Source: an uncultured Oxalicibacterium sp. (GTDB lineage: Bacteria; Pseudomonadota; Gammaproteobacteria; Burkholderiales; Burkholderiaceae_D). From it: 64,000 nt of DNA. The first letter of the stretch is position 1. Each line of letters starts with the position of its first letter. The DNA lies in the NCBI RefSeq assembly GCF_913776015.1, contig NZ_CAJYMD010000001.1, forward strand, positions 1-64,000, read 5' to 3'. This document shows, one piece after another, positions 17,523 to 26,739 of the stretch. The position numbers and the translations under genes were made by a program. Under the pieces are notes generated by a model. The model saw only the letters and a list, made by a program, of their open reading frames with translations, did not search any database and was not told where the DNA came from.

Positions 17523-18899
17523 ATGTCATTTGCTGACCTCGGCCTGGCCGAAGGCATTGTTCGCGCCGTAACCGAACAGGGATACACCCAACCTACACCG
17601 ATTCAAAGCCAAGCAATTCCCGCCGTACTGCACGGTGGTGACTTGCTCGCCGGCGCACAAACCGGCACCGGCAAGACCGCCGGCTTCACCTTACCCGTAT
17701 TGCATCGCCTGTCCACTACCGGCAAGCAACATGCCAACAAAACTGCGCCGCGTGCGATCCGCGCACTGGTGCTGACGCCAACGCGTGAACTTGCTGCGCA
17801 AGTCGAAGAAAGCGTGCAAATCTATGGCAAGTACCTGAACCTGAATTCAGCCGTCATCTTTGGCGGTGTCGGCATCAATCCACAGATCAAGCTGCTCAAG
17901 CATGGCGTCGATATTCTCGTTGCCACGCCAGGTCGTCTGCTCGATCACATGCAGCAAGGCACCGTCAATCTCGACAAGATCGAAATTCTGGTGCTCGACG
18001 AAGCCGATCGCATGCTGGACATGGGCTTCATCCGCGATATCCGCAAGGTGCTCGCCGCGCTGCCGCCCAAACGTCAGAACCTGCTGTTCTCGGCTACCTT
18101 TTCCGATGAGATCAAGGCACTCGCCGATGGCCTGCTCGACTCACCCGCCACGATCGAAGTGGCGCGTCGCAATTCCACCGTCGAAGTCATCGATCAGAAA
18201 ATCCATCCGGTCGATCGCGACCGCAAGCATCCCTTGCTTGCGCATCTGATCAAGACCCGCAACTGGCATCAGGTACTGGTATTTACGCGCACCAAGCACG
18301 GTGCCAATCGTCTGGTCGAACAACTGGGCAAGGATGGCATCAGCGGCATGGCGATTCACGGCAACAAGAGCCAAAGCGCACGTACCAAGGCACTAGCCGA
18401 ATTCAAGGATGGCAGCCTGCAAGTGCTGGTTGCCACCGATATCGCGGCACGCGGCATCGATATCGATCAGCTTCCTTATGTCGTCAACTACGACCTGCCC
18501 AACGTGCCGGAAGATTATGTTCACCGTATCGGCCGCACGGGCCGTGCCGGTGCGACGGGCGAAGCGGTGTCGCTCGTATGCGTAGACGAACACAACATGC
18601 GCAAAGACATCGAGAAACTGATCAAGCGCACGTTGCCAACCGAAGTCATTGCAGGCTTCGAGCCGGATCCGAACGCCAAGGCACAGCCGATTCAGCTGCG
18701 CAGTCATGGCCACGGTGGCGGCGGACGTCGCCCGCAACAGTCGCGCGGCAATGCGGGTGGCGGCAGTGGCAACAAGGCAGGCGGAAGATCAAGCAATCCG
18801 CAACCGGGTGGACAAGCTGCACGCAGCGGACAAGGCAAGCCACCAGGTACTGGCAACGGCTCGCGCCAACCATCGCAGCATCGCTCCGGCGGTCGCTGA
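17523..18899 (+). CDS. rhlE: DEAD-box RNA helicase, RhlE type
   Basis: A 458-residue ATP-dependent RNA helicase. Motifs in order: Q motif ([14 protein letters not shown]), Walker [19 protein letters not shown] box [21 protein letters not shown], then the second RecA domain with [10 protein letters not shown] and [10 protein letters not shown]. The last 70 residues are a Gly/Arg/Gln/Ser-rich disordered RNA-binding tail typical of the RhlE group. A strong terminator follows. Confidence 0.93.
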   Translation: MSFADLGLAEGIVRAVTEQGYTQPTPIQSQAIPAVLHGGDLLAGAQTGTGKTAGFTLPVLHRLSTTGKQHANKTAPRAIRALVLTPTRELAAQVEESVQIYGKYLNLNSAVIFGGVGINPQIKLLKHGVDILVATPGRLLDHMQQGTVNLDKIEILVLDEADRMLDMGFIRDIRKVLAALPPKRQNLLFSATFSDEIKALADGLLDSPATIEVARRNSTVEVIDQKIHPVDRDRKHPLLAHLIKTRNWHQVLVFTRTKHGANRLVEQLGKDGISGMAIHGNKSQSARTKALAEFKDGSLQVLVATDIAARGIDIDQLPYVVNYDLPNVPEDYVHRIGRTGRAGATGEAVSLVCVDEHNMRKDIEKLIKRTLPTEVIAGFEPDPNAKAQPIQLRSHGHGGGGRRPQQSRGNAGGGSGNKAGGRSSNPQPGGQAARSGQGKPPGTGNGSRQPSQHRSGGR

Positions 18900-18907
18900 C
18901 AGGAATC

Positions 18908-18947
18908 AAAAAGCCTTCACATGGCATTTGCCAGTGAAGGCTTTTTT
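18908..18947 (+). terminator. Terminator after rhlE
   Basis: AAAAGCCTTCAC pairs with GTGAAGGCTTTTTT across a 13-base loop that holds a small TGGCA/TGCCA hairpin. Confidence 0.88.
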
Positions 18948-19056
18948 GCAGTTGGCGATATTCAAAAAATACCGAACAAGCAGAACAACTGCCCTGACGA
19001 CTTATATCGCACGACCTGCAAGATCGCTGGCAAAACCGCGATCTCAATTACAGGCA

Positions 19057-19392
19057 TCACACTAGCTGCTGAAACGCCAACGTATACCCATTGCAATCCA
19101 CAACGCCGAATTCGGTTGCCCCATAGGACATTTCCTGAATCGGCCATACGACGATGTTCTTGTCTTCCAGGCGCGAATAATAGGCTTCGATATCCGGTAC
19201 CGTGAAATACATCGTGCCGGAGCACGTCAACGGCACATTCCACAAATCCCGATCGGTGAAAACAATCCGACCGCCATGCTTTTCCACCGTGAGCGTCCCT
19301 GCCGCAACGGTCACGCGAAAGTCGAGAACGCTGCGGTAAAACTCTGCGGTTTTGTCCATGTCGTGGCAACGCAGTAACAGCGTGATGGACAT
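19057..19392 (-). CDS. VOC (glyoxalase/bleomycin resistance) superfamily protein
   Basis: A small 111-residue protein with one vicinal-oxygen-chelate fold: two beta-alpha-beta-beta-beta units, starting MSITLLLRCHDMDKTAEFYRSVLDFRVT and ending GATEFGVVDCNGYTLAFQQ. Members bind metal and act as lyases, dioxygenases or drug-binding proteins; nothing here fixes the substrate. The ATG at 19392 has AAGGAA nine or so bases ahead; the frame continues upstream without a good start. Single gene, convergent with rhlE. Confidence 0.82.
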   Translation of the reverse strand: MSITLLLRCHDMDKTAEFYRSVLDFRVTVAAGTLTVEKHGGRIVFTDRDLWNVPLTCSGTMYFTVPDIEAYYSRLEDKNIVVWPIQEMSYGATEFGVVDCNGYTLAFQQLV

Positions 19393-19773
19393 GATCGGCG
19401 TTCCTTCCGTAAAAACGGGAAATGGATAAGGCGCTGCTGCCGGCATGGAAAAACTCTCTTCGCAGGCAAAGTAGGTGATCACAGCTTAGGAACCGTTACC
19501 TGGCAAGTCAATCAGATTGGTGGACAGTTGGTCGGCGGCCAGTGGCATGTATACAATACTGCTCCATCAAGAGTGGCGAACAAAATCCGGCGCAGCGATT
19601 CTGGTCAGGCGTATTGCAAACAATACGTGTGACGCGGCAAGACGCAGCAACGACGCCAGAAGGGTTTTGTCAGTCACTCGAAGCCGCACGCATGGCGGCA
19701 TGCATCCTTTGCCCTGCCCTATTGCGATCTCTTGCCTGGAACGCAACGAACAGGACATGCCTAACCCGACGAT
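19393..19773. other. Intergenic region between VOC gene and mutS
   Basis: 381 bases with no gene I can support. A possible mutS promoter, TTGGTC and TACAAT 18 bases apart at 19528-19557, lies about 215 bases before the mutS ATG. No terminator or repeat stood out. Confidence 0.45.
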
Positions 19774-22461
19774 ATGCCATTGAAAACACCTGAAACAGCT
19801 GAAAAAAACATCGCGACACCCAATCAATCCGGCGAGGCGAAAAGTGCGCACACGCCCATGATGCAGCAATACCTTCGCATCAAGGCGGATTATCCGAGCA
19901 CGCTGGTGTTCTATCGCATGGGCGATTTCTACGAACTGTTTTTCGAGGATGCGGAAAAAGCTTCACGCCTGCTGGGAATTACGCTCACGCAGCGCGGCAG
20001 TTCCAATGGTCAGCCGATCAAGATGGCGGGCGTCCCCTTTCACGCTGTCGAACAATATCTGGCCAAGCTCGTCAAACTCGGCGAATCAATCGCCATCTGC
20101 GAACAGATTGGCGATCCCGCCACCAGCAAGGGGCCGGTCGAGCGCAAGGTCATTCGCGTTATCACACCCGGTACCCTCAGCGATGCCGATTTGCTGCCGG
20201 AAAAATCCGAACAGCCCCTGCTGGCGCTTTACGCTGTCAACCAGCGACGCGGCATCACTGTCGGTATGGCATGGCTTTCGATGGCCAGCGGCGCACTGCG
20301 CATGATGGAATTCTCATGCGATACCTCACAAGCCGATGCACGCCTGCGGCATGAACTGGAACGCCTTGCTCCCGCAGAAATTCTGGTACCAGGCAGCATC
20401 GATACACCATTCAGCGACTATCCTTTTGCACGCAATACCACCGTACCCGACTGGCATTTCGATCTCGCACAAGGTACCAAATCACTGCATGAACAGTTAC
20501 AGGTTGCGACGCTGAGCGGCTTCGGCGCCGAATCGCTCTCAGCCGCGATCGGTGCCGCGGGCGCCTTGCTGCGCTACGCACAATCCACACAGGGACGCGG
20601 CTTGCAGCATGTGCGCACCCTCGTGGTCGAAAATGAAGACGAATACATCGGACTCGATGCTGCCACGCGTCGCAATCTGGAACTGACCGAATCCATTCGC
20701 GGTCCGGAACAATCGAGCGCCACCCTCTTTTCCCTGCTCGATCACTGTCGTACATCGATGGGTTCGCGCCTTTTGCGCCACTGGCTGCACCACGCACCGC
20801 GCACGCAGGATGTAGCCAAGTCGCGCCACGCTGCCATCCATGCCTTGATGCGCGGTGATGCCACCTCGGGACTGTTCTCGACGCTGGCCTCGGTGCCGGA
20901 TATCGAACGCATTACCACACGCATTGCGCTGATGAGCGCGCGCCCGCGCGATCTGGCCGGTATGCGTGGCGGCTTGCAACAACTGCCTTCGTTGCGCGCC
21001 TATGTCTCGATGTGCAACAAGGACGCCGACGCGCCTTTACTCCAGCAACTGCATCAATCACTTGCCACGCCCAACGACTGTCTCGATCTGATCGAGCGCG
21101 CGATTGCGATGGAACCCGCTGCCATGGTGCGCGATGGCGGTGTGATTGCGCGTGGCTACGATGCCGAACTCGATGAACTACGCGCGCTTTCCGAAAATGC
21201 CGGCCAGTTCCTGGTTGATCTTGAAACACGCGAACGCGAACGCACGGGCATCAGCAATTTGCGCGTCGAATACAACAAGGTGCATGGCTTCTACATCGAG
21301 GTTACGCACGGCCAGACCGACAAGGTGCCGGATGACTATCGCCGCCGCCAGACACTCAAGAATGCCGAACGCTACATCACGCCCGAACTCAAAGCCTTCG
21401 AAGACAAGGCCCTGTCCGCGCAGGAACGCGCACTGACGCGCGAAAAGCTGCTGTACGAACAGTTGCTGGTGCAATTGGCTGCACACATTCCCGCTTTGCA
21501 AGCGATTGCCTGTGCCGTGGCGGAACTCGATACGCTGGTTGCGCTGGCCGATCATGCGATCCGCCATAACTGGTGCGCACCGCAACTGGTCGCCGATCCG
21601 ACGATTCGAATCGAACAAGGACGCCATCCCGTTGTCGAAAACCACATTGAACGGTTCATCGCCAACGACTGCATGCTCAATCACGAACGCAAACTGCTGC
21701 TGATCACCGGCCCTAACATGGGCGGTAAATCGACGTACATGCGGCAAGTTGCGCTGATTACGCTACTGGCTTACGTCGGTAGCTTCGTGCCAGCCAGCAG
21801 CGCCACCATCGGCCCAATCGATCGCATCTTCACGCGTATCGGCGCGGCCGACGATCTGGCAGGAGGTCGCTCGACCTTCATGGTCGAAATGACGGAATCG
21901 GCAGCCATTCTCAACGGCGCTACGGCCCATTCGCTGGTATTGATGGATGAAGTCGGACGCGGCACGTCCACTTTCGACGGCTTGGCTCTGGCGTGGGCGA
22001 TTGCGCGTCACCTGATCGAGCAGACACAAAGCTTCACACTGTTCGCAACGCATTATTTCGAACTGACGCAATTGCCCGAACTGCACCCACCGGCAGCCAA
22101 CGTCCATCTTTCCGCAGTGGAACACAAGGACCGCATCGTCTTCCTGCATGCGGTACAACCCGGCCCCGCTTCGCAAAGCTACGGCCTGCAAGTCGCCCAG
22201 CTGGCTGGCGTGCCGCAACCGGTAATTCGGGCGGCACGCAAGCATCTTGCCGACCTTGAAGCGGGTTCCATGCAACCGACACCGCAGTTCGATCTGTTCA
22301 CCGAGCCGGGAAACGTCTCCTATGAAGAGGAGGCAACCGAGCCGCAGCCTTCGCCTGTCGAAGATGCGTTGGCCGCGCTGGACCCGGACGCACTCACCCC
22401 ACGAGAAGCACTGGATGCGCTGTATCGACTGAAGGAAATCGGCAACACGCCGCGCTCATGA
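19774..22461 (+). CDS. mutS: DNA mismatch repair protein MutS
   Basis: Recognises base mismatches and small loops and starts methyl-directed repair with MutL. The 895-residue protein has a roughly 30-residue N-terminal extension, then the mismatch-reading motif [16 protein letters not shown] with the Phe-x-Glu pair, connector and clamp domains, and the ATPase domain with Walker [35 protein letters not shown] and the FATHYFEL segment. The C-terminal helix-turn-helix is present. The stop overlaps the next gene as ATGA, so the downstream protein is translationally coupled. Confidence 0.97.
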   Translation: MPLKTPETAEKNIATPNQSGEAKSAHTPMMQQYLRIKADYPSTLVFYRMGDFYELFFEDAEKASRLLGITLTQRGSSNGQPIKMAGVPFHAVEQYLAKLVKLGESIAICEQIGDPATSKGPVERKVIRVITPGTLSDADLLPEKSEQPLLALYAVNQRRGITVGMAWLSMASGALRMMEFSCDTSQADARLRHELERLAPAEILVPGSIDTPFSDYPFARNTTVPDWHFDLAQGTKSLHEQLQVATLSGFGAESLSAAIGAAGALLRYAQSTQGRGLQHVRTLVVENEDEYIGLDAATRRNLELTESIRGPEQSSATLFSLLDHCRTSMGSRLLRHWLHHAPRTQDVAKSRHAAIHALMRGDATSGLFSTLASVPDIERITTRIALMSARPRDLAGMRGGLQQLPSLRAYVSMCNKDADAPLLQQLHQSLATPNDCLDLIERAIAMEPAAMVRDGGVIARGYDAELDELRALSENAGQFLVDLETRERERTGISNLRVEYNKVHGFYIEVTHGQTDKVPDDYRRRQTLKNAERYITPELKAFEDKALSAQERALTREKLLYEQLLVQLAAHIPALQAIACAVAELDTLVALADHAIRHNWCAPQLVADPTIRIEQGRHPVVENHIERFIANDCMLNHERKLLLITGPNMGGKSTYMRQVALITLLAYVGSFVPASSATIGPIDRIFTRIGAADDLAGGRSTFMVEMTESAAILNGATAHSLVLMDEVGRGTSTFDGLALAWAIARHLIEQTQSFTLFATHYFELTQLPELHPPAANVHLSAVEHKDRIVFLHAVQPGPASQSYGLQVAQLAGVPQPVIRAARKHLADLEAGSMQPTPQFDLFTEPGNVSYEEEATEPQPSPVEDALAALDPDALTPREALDALYRLKEIGNTPRS

Positions 22462-23405
22462 AACAGCCATTCCTCCGCCTGCTGACTTCACGGCTGTTCT
22501 CGCTGTCCTTGCTGCTGCCTGGACTGACATATGCTGGCGAGCCATTCAGCTTCGCCGTGATCGCCAAACCATCCTCGGCATCGACAGGGGCAAATGCAGT
22601 CAGAGAAGCGATTCATCAAACTGATCGTGACAATCTTGCCTTTGTAGTCGTCAATGGCATCAAGGCGGACAACGAAGCCTGCGATGACAAGCTGTATCAG
22701 GAAAGACGTTCCCTGTTCGAAAGTGCAAAAAACGGGCTGATCGTTTCACTCGCCGCCAGCGACTGGGCACGCTGCGTCAATGCGCGCAACCGCACCATTG
22801 CCGTCGAGCGCATTGCACGCCTGCGCGAAATGTTTTTTGTCGATGAGTTCTCGTTCGGCGACAGCAAGCTGCCACTGATCCGACAATCGGCCATTCCTTC
22901 GTTCCGTCTGTATGCCGAAAACATGCAATGGCGTATTGGCGACGTGTTGTTCGCCACCATCAACCTGCCAGCCAACAACAACAATTTTCTGAATGCGGCC
23001 GGCCGCAACAGCGAATACGAAGATCGTCAGGTTGCCAATACGGACTGGATCAAGCGTCTGTTCATCACCGCCAAGGGCAACAAACTGCAAGGCATCGTGT
23101 TGTTCACCGATGCCAATCCGATGGCGCACCGGGCGCAAACAACAGGCTTCTTCTCCAGCGAGAAACGTGAAGGCTTCGCCGACATCCGTCGCCAGATCGC
23201 CCGTGCCGCCAAGGATTTCCACGGACAGATCCTGATCGTCCATAGCGATCCCGATGCCGACCGCAATGCCGCGCGTCACACCATCGTCTGGAAAGACAAT
23301 ATCGGTGCCGTGCGCGTCGATCCGGGCTGGACCCGATTATCAGTAACGCCGTCGGCAAAACCACTGTTCGCCATCACACCACGCACTGATAACGGCAAAC
23401 GCTGA
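22458..23405 (+). CDS. Exported protein resembling degenerate metallophosphoesterase
   Basis: 315 residues with a clear Sec signal peptide (hydrophobic 8-22, cleavage likely after TYA at about 26). The stretch [28 protein letters not shown], then [10 protein letters not shown] and [10 protein letters not shown], follows the layout of secreted calcineurin-like phosphoesterases seen in related bacteria, whose usual metal-binding GD and GDNxW residues appear here as NG and ASDW. I infer a fold relative that has lost metal ligands; function unknown. Overlaps mutS by four bases. Otherwise an uncharacterised protein. Confidence 0.6.
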   Translation: MKQPFLRLLTSRLFSLSLLLPGLTYAGEPFSFAVIAKPSSASTGANAVREAIHQTDRDNLAFVVVNGIKADNEACDDKLYQERRSLFESAKNGLIVSLAASDWARCVNARNRTIAVERIARLREMFFVDEFSFGDSKLPLIRQSAIPSFRLYAENMQWRIGDVLFATINLPANNNNFLNAAGRNSEYEDRQVANTDWIKRLFITAKGNKLQGIVLFTDANPMAHRAQTTGFFSSEKREGFADIRRQIARAAKDFHGQILIVHSDPDADRNAARHTIVWKDNIGAVRVDPGWTRLSVTPSAKPLFAITPRTDNGKR

Positions 23406-23451
23406 TCCGACTATCGTCCCAGGCCGATACCGTCCAATTAAGCGCGCAATA

Positions 23452-23478
23452 AAAAAGGATGCCGCAGCATCCTCTTTG
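23452..23478. terminator. Terminator between the mutS-coupled gene and slyD
   Basis: AGGATGC pairs with GCATCCT over a CGCA loop, with six A residues on the left and CTTT on the right. It works best on the minus strand (slyD), where the T run is longest. Confidence 0.72.
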
Positions 23479-23496
23479 ACAAACGCAATGGCGCGA

Positions 23497-24033
23497 TCAA
23501 TGCAGCGGATGGCTGCGGAACTGATCACCCTCTTCGTCATCATCGATGTGATGATGACCATGCGCTCCATGCACATGACCGTGCGCGATTTCTTCTTCGG
23601 TCGCAGCGCGTACTTCGGTCACCTTCAAACGAAAACGCAATGCCATGCCGGCCAGCGGATGGTTGCCATCCAGCACGACCTTATCTTCGGCAATATCGGT
23701 CACGGTGAAAATGACAGGGATTTCATCATCGTCGGGCGTTTCCGGCGAACCTTCAAACTGCATGCCGACTTCCAGTGGCGATGGCAGACGATTGCGTGGT
23801 TCGATCTTGACCAGCTCGGGATCATAATCGCCAAATGCATCTTCAGGCTCGACCTGAATCGTGCTTTCGTAACCGACCGCCTTGCCATCAAGCTCTTCCT
23901 CGATCTTTGGCAAGGTGTTTTCATAGCCGCCGTGCAGATAGACCATCGGCTCGCGACCGTCTTCAATCACTTCTCCCTGCGCGTCCGACAATGTGTATTC
24001 GACGGTAACAACCGTATCCTTGGCAATCTGCAT
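23497..24033 (-). CDS. slyD: FKBP-type peptidyl-prolyl isomerase, SlyD-like
   Basis: Cytoplasmic prolyl isomerase and chaperone with metal-binding tail; in other bacteria SlyD delivers nickel for hydrogenase maturation. The 178-residue protein starts MQIAKDTVVTVEYTLSDAQGEVIED, has the IF-domain insert between the FKBP halves (DPELVKIEPRNRL and VDGNHPLAG segments), and ends in a His-rich tail (HGHVHGAHGHHHIDDDEEGDQFRSH). The ATG at 24033 matches the family start; AAAGGATC precedes it. A TATAAT on the minus strand at 24062-24067 is a candidate promoter. Confidence 0.93.
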   Translation of the reverse strand: MQIAKDTVVTVEYTLSDAQGEVIEDGREPMVYLHGGYENTLPKIEEELDGKAVGYESTIQVEPEDAFGDYDPELVKIEPRNRLPSPLEVGMQFEGSPETPDDDEIPVIFTVTDIAEDKVVLDGNHPLAGMALRFRLKVTEVRAATEEEIAHGHVHGAHGHHHIDDDEEGDQFRSHPLH

Positions 24034-24061
24034 GTTGTGATCCTTTCGTTCTAATCCTGAC

Positions 24062-24067
24062 ATTATA
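24062..24067 (-). promoter_or_regulatory. Candidate -10 box for slyD
   Basis: TATAAT on the minus strand, 28 bases before the slyD ATG, leaving room for the AAAGGATC ribosome site. The -35 match is poor. Confidence 0.45.
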
Positions 24068-24137
24068 ACCGTGCCTACCTGTTTGCCTCGACTCGGTGAT
24101 TTTTATGCAAGCTACGCGCAGGCCGGAAGTGCTGTCC

Positions 24138-24143
24138 TATAAT
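24138..24143 (+). promoter_or_regulatory. -10 box immediately upstream of the roxA-like gene
   Basis: TATAAT followed by GCCGCC and then the ATG at 24150. The spacing puts the likely transcription start on the start codon, and there is no Shine-Dalgarno sequence. Confidence 0.5.
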
Positions 24144-24149
24144 GCCGCC

Positions 24150-25274
24150 ATGAAAAAACTGACTCTTCTGGGGAATATCACCCCTGCCGAATTCCTGCGC
24201 GATTACTGGCACAAGAAGCCCTTGCTGATCCGCCAGGCCATTCCCGATTTCAAGCCATTGCTGTCACGCGACGAACTGTTTGCACTGGTCAAGAGTGAAG
24301 ACGTGGAATCGCGCCTGATCACGCATACCGGGAAACAATGGGAAATGGAAAGTGGCCCATTCGAGGCCGTGCCGCCCCTGACGCAAAAAAACTGGACGCT
24401 GCTGGTACAAGGCGTCAACCTGCATGATGATGCTGCCGATGCGCTGATGCGCCAGTTCAGCTTCATTCCGAATACACGTCTGGATGACCTGATGATCAGT
24501 TATGCCACCGAGACCGGCGGCGTCGGTGCCCATTTCGATTCCTATGATGTTTTTCTGTTGCAAGCGCACGGTCATCGCCGCTGGCGCATCAGCGCGCAGG
24601 AAGACCTGTCGCTGGTCGATGGCGTACCACTGAAAATCCTGAAGAATTTCCAGCCCGAAGAAGAATTCATCCTTGCCCCCGGCGACATGCTCTACCTGCC
24701 ACCGCAGTATGCGCACGAAGGAACAGCGATGGATGAATGCATGACGTACTCCATCGGTTTTCGTGCACCTTCCTATCAGGAACTGGGCGAGGCGTTTCTC
24801 GAATCCATGATCGACACCATCGATTTGCCGGGTCGCTACGCCGACCCTGATCTGAAACCGAGCAATCAACCGGCTGAAATCAGCAAGACCATGCTGACGC
24901 GCATCTCGAGCGAGATCAACAAGGTGCGTTTTACGTCGGAAGATATCGCCCTGTTCCTCGGCGAATATCTCTCAGAACCCAAATCGAATGTGTTTTTCGA
25001 GGCACCGCCGGCACTGTCGCGTGCCAAGTTTCTACAACAGGCAAAAAAACGTGGTGTCAAGCTGGAACGCAAATCACAAATGCTGTATCGCGATCCGTAT
25101 ATCTTTATCAACGGCACGTCGTTCGAGGTCGAGTCGGATGATCTGGGCATTCTCGCCGTGCTGGCCAACGAACGCATGATTTCCGCAGAGAAAATATCTT
25201 TTGCTTCGGATGATGTCATTGACGCGCTCCATACCTGGTTCACAGATGGCTGGCTCAGCTGGCTCGAAGCGTAA
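24150..25274 (+). CDS. roxA: Cupin-4 / JmjC oxygenase, ribosomal protein L16 arginine hydroxylase type
   Basis: A 374-residue 2-oxoglutarate/iron oxygenase close in length to E. coli YcfD/RoxA, which hydroxylates an arginine of ribosomal protein L16. The facial triad is visible as GAHFDSYD (His and Asp, about residues 129-131) and the later His in LPPQYAHEG (about 190), plus the family opener EFLRDYWHKKPLLIRQA. The C-terminal winged-helix part is present. Divergent from slyD. The ATG has no ribosome site but a TATAAT just upstream. Confidence 0.88.
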   Translation: MKKLTLLGNITPAEFLRDYWHKKPLLIRQAIPDFKPLLSRDELFALVKSEDVESRLITHTGKQWEMESGPFEAVPPLTQKNWTLLVQGVNLHDDAADALMRQFSFIPNTRLDDLMISYATETGGVGAHFDSYDVFLLQAHGHRRWRISAQEDLSLVDGVPLKILKNFQPEEEFILAPGDMLYLPPQYAHEGTAMDECMTYSIGFRAPSYQELGEAFLESMIDTIDLPGRYADPDLKPSNQPAEISKTMLTRISSEINKVRFTSEDIALFLGEYLSEPKSNVFFEAPPALSRAKFLQQAKKRGVKLERKSQMLYRDPYIFINGTSFEVESDDLGILAVLANERMISAEKISFASDDVIDALHTWFTDGWLSWLEA

Positions 25275-25403
25275 AAACGTGAGAGAAAAGTGATGAAATG
25301 GTTAAGATAAGTTGTTTAAAAACAATGTCATAGCGATATCGGGAATCTTTTGGTGCAAAGGTTGTCAATATCACCATCGCTCTTAACCAAATACAAAAAA
25401 GCG

Positions 25404-25434
25404 TTGTGTCATAAGCAAAAAACAGCGCTATAAT
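25404..25434 (+). promoter_or_regulatory. Sigma-70-like promoter for the Pro/Ala-rich lipoprotein gene
   Basis: Perfect -10 TATAAT (25429-25434) with TTGTGT (25404-25409) as the best -35. The spacer is 19 bases, longer than ideal; GTGTCA at 25406 would give 17. Confidence 0.55.
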
Positions 25435-25504
25435 TCTCGGTTAGGAAGCTTGGTTGCATCGCACCGCAGCAAGGTTCGTACAACAACAGCCACCTAAGAG
25501 CGAT

Positions 25505-25520
25505 TAATTACCGGTAATTA
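25505..25520. promoter_or_regulatory. 16-base perfect palindrome in the leader
   Basis: TAATTACCGGTAATTA equals its own reverse complement and lies about 63 bases before the lipoprotein ATG. It resembles a dimeric-regulator operator, or could form an RNA hairpin. No assigned regulator. Confidence 0.5.
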
Positions 25521-25582
25521 TTCATCGCCGTAAAAAACGTTGCATATTGCAATTAACCATTGACTTATTTGAAAGATAAATC

Positions 25583-25819
25583 ATGACCAAATCCCTGCTG
25601 ATCGCCTCCCTGTTTGCTATCGCTTTGACCGCTTGCAGCAAAAAAGAAGAAGCACCTAAAGTTGAAGTCGTAACCCCACCAGCAGCAGAAGCTCCAGCAG
25701 CAGCTCCAGCACCAGCCGCTGAAACCCCAGCAGCTCCTGCAGCAGAAGCTCCAGCAGCTCCTGCAACCGAAGCTCCTGCAGCACCAGCCGCTGAAACCCC
25801 AGCAGCTCCTGCAAAATAA
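25583..25819 (+). CDS. Small Pro/Ala-rich lipoprotein
   Basis: A 78-residue predicted lipoprotein. The signal is MTKSLLIASLFAIALTAC with lipobox LTAC, cysteine at residue 18. After SKKEEAPKVEVV the rest is repeats of A-E/T-A/T-P-A-A-P, an extended Pro/Ala stalk with glutamates, ending in PAK. No folded domain is visible, so it may be a periplasmic spacer or a tethered surface polypeptide. It is its own transcription unit, with a long leader and a strong terminator. A 33-base direct repeat encodes part of it. Confidence 0.75.
   Translation: MTKSLLIASLFAIALTACSKKEEAPKVEVVTPPAAEAPAAAPAPAAETPAAPAAEAPAAPATEAPAAPAAETPAAPAK
25709..25813 (+). repeat. 33-base direct repeat inside the Pro/Ala-rich lipoprotein gene
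   Basis: The block at 25709-25741 recurs exactly at 25781-25813, 72 bases apart, both encoding AP-AAETPAAPA. Shorter partial copies lie between. Repeat number could vary between strains. Confidence 0.8.
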
Positions 25820-25837
25820 TTCGGATTTCTCCGAAGT

Positions 25838-25867
25838 AAAAAAGCCGACCTCAGGTCGGCTTTTTTA
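25838..25867 (+). terminator. Terminator after the Pro/Ala-rich lipoprotein gene
   Basis: AAAAAAGCCGACC with GGTCGGCTTTTTT around a short TCA loop. Works on both strands and may also serve the MBL gene that converges from the right. Confidence 0.9.
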
Positions 25868-25905
25868 TTGTCTGTTTTTATTAAGCAAATTGCTGCCAAG
25901 TCACA

Positions 25906-26679
25906 TTACGCGATTTCGATCCAGTTGAAGCCCTCTTGCTGACCGGCAATCTCAATGAGCGCACTCTGGCCCACGACAGCATTAAGCGCGGCATGAGCGA
26001 GGGCCGGCGTGTTGTTCGTCGAACTCAAATGCGCTGCAATAACCTGCTGCAAACGTGAACGGTCTAGGGACGCCAGAATTTCCGCTGCCGCGGTATTGGA
26101 CAAATGCCCATAGTCGCCAGCAATGCGCTGTTTGAGAAATGATGGATATGCCGAAGTCTGCAACATGTGCACATCGTGATTGCATTCGAGCAAGAGTGCA
26201 TCGCAACCGTCCAGTGCCGCGATCATGTGTGCCGTACCATGGCCGGCGTCTGTCAATACGCCGAGCTTGCGTGCACCATCCGTAGCGACATACTGAATCG
26301 GCTCATTGGCATCATGCGGCACGGTGTAGGGTCGCAGGCACAGATCGCCAATCTCCACCACGTCGCCATCGCCGCAGAAATGCAGCTCTACATCTTCGCA
26401 ACGATCAGCCACCGCACGATGCGTGCCACAACTCATCCAGACCGGAATACGGTGGCGTCGGGCGAACTTGAACACACCGCCGACATGATCGTGATGCTCA
26501 TGCGTAACGACGATAGCGGATAACTGCTCGGGAACGACACCGCGTTTTGCAAGACGCCGTTCAGTTTCCCGAACGGTGAATCCGCAATCGAGCATCACGA
26601 ATGATTGTGTCGTACCGGAACCGGCAGACAGAAGAAGCGCGTTACCTTCGCTACCACTGCCGAGGCTGGCAAATTTCAA
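25906..26679 (-). CDS. MBL-fold metallo-hydrolase
   Basis: A 257-residue metallo-beta-lactamase-fold protein of the YycJ/WalJ-like group. It opens MKFASLGSGSEGNALLL and carries the metal motif VVTHEHHDHVGG (about residues 58-69), later DAGHGTAHM and LECNHDVHML. Nuclease or phosphodiesterase activity is suggested by family only. The start codon is TTG at 26679, the only in-frame start before a stop codon, with GAGG seven bases ahead. It lies 60 bases after bamC and is probably co-transcribed with dapA-bamC. Confidence 0.85.
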   Translation of the reverse strand: MKFASLGSGSEGNALLLSAGSGTTQSFVMLDCGFTVRETERRLAKRGVVPEQLSAIVVTHEHHDHVGGVFKFARRHRIPVWMSCGTHRAVADRCEDVELHFCGDGDVVEIGDLCLRPYTVPHDANEPIQYVATDGARKLGVLTDAGHGTAHMIAALDGCDALLLECNHDVHMLQTSAYPSFLKQRIAGDYGHLSNTAAAEILASLDRSRLQQVIAAHLSSTNNTPALAHAALNAVVGQSALIEIAGQQEGFNWIEIA

Positions 26680-26739
26680 TGCACAACCTCGTCAGCAGCA
26701 ACTGTGGGTACGAAGAGGAAAACGAGAATCGTAACCAGC

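Larger units (their letters stand above)
25275..25582. promoter_or_regulatory. 308-base intergenic region: promoter and leader of the Pro/Ala-rich lipoprotein gene
   Basis: AT-rich gap. It holds a TATAAT at 25429-25434 with a TTGTGT 19 bases upstream, so transcription would start near 25441 and leave a leader of about 140 bases. In the leader are a perfect 16-base palindrome TAATTACCGGTAATTA (25505-25520) and an inverted repeat TTGCA-TAT-TGCAA (25541-25553). No open frame or known riboswitch was recognised. Confidence 0.55.

Noticed and set aside
19517-19783. Open frame of 88 codons before mutS
   Set aside because: No domain, no good ribosome site, and it overlaps the mutS start and its candidate promoter.
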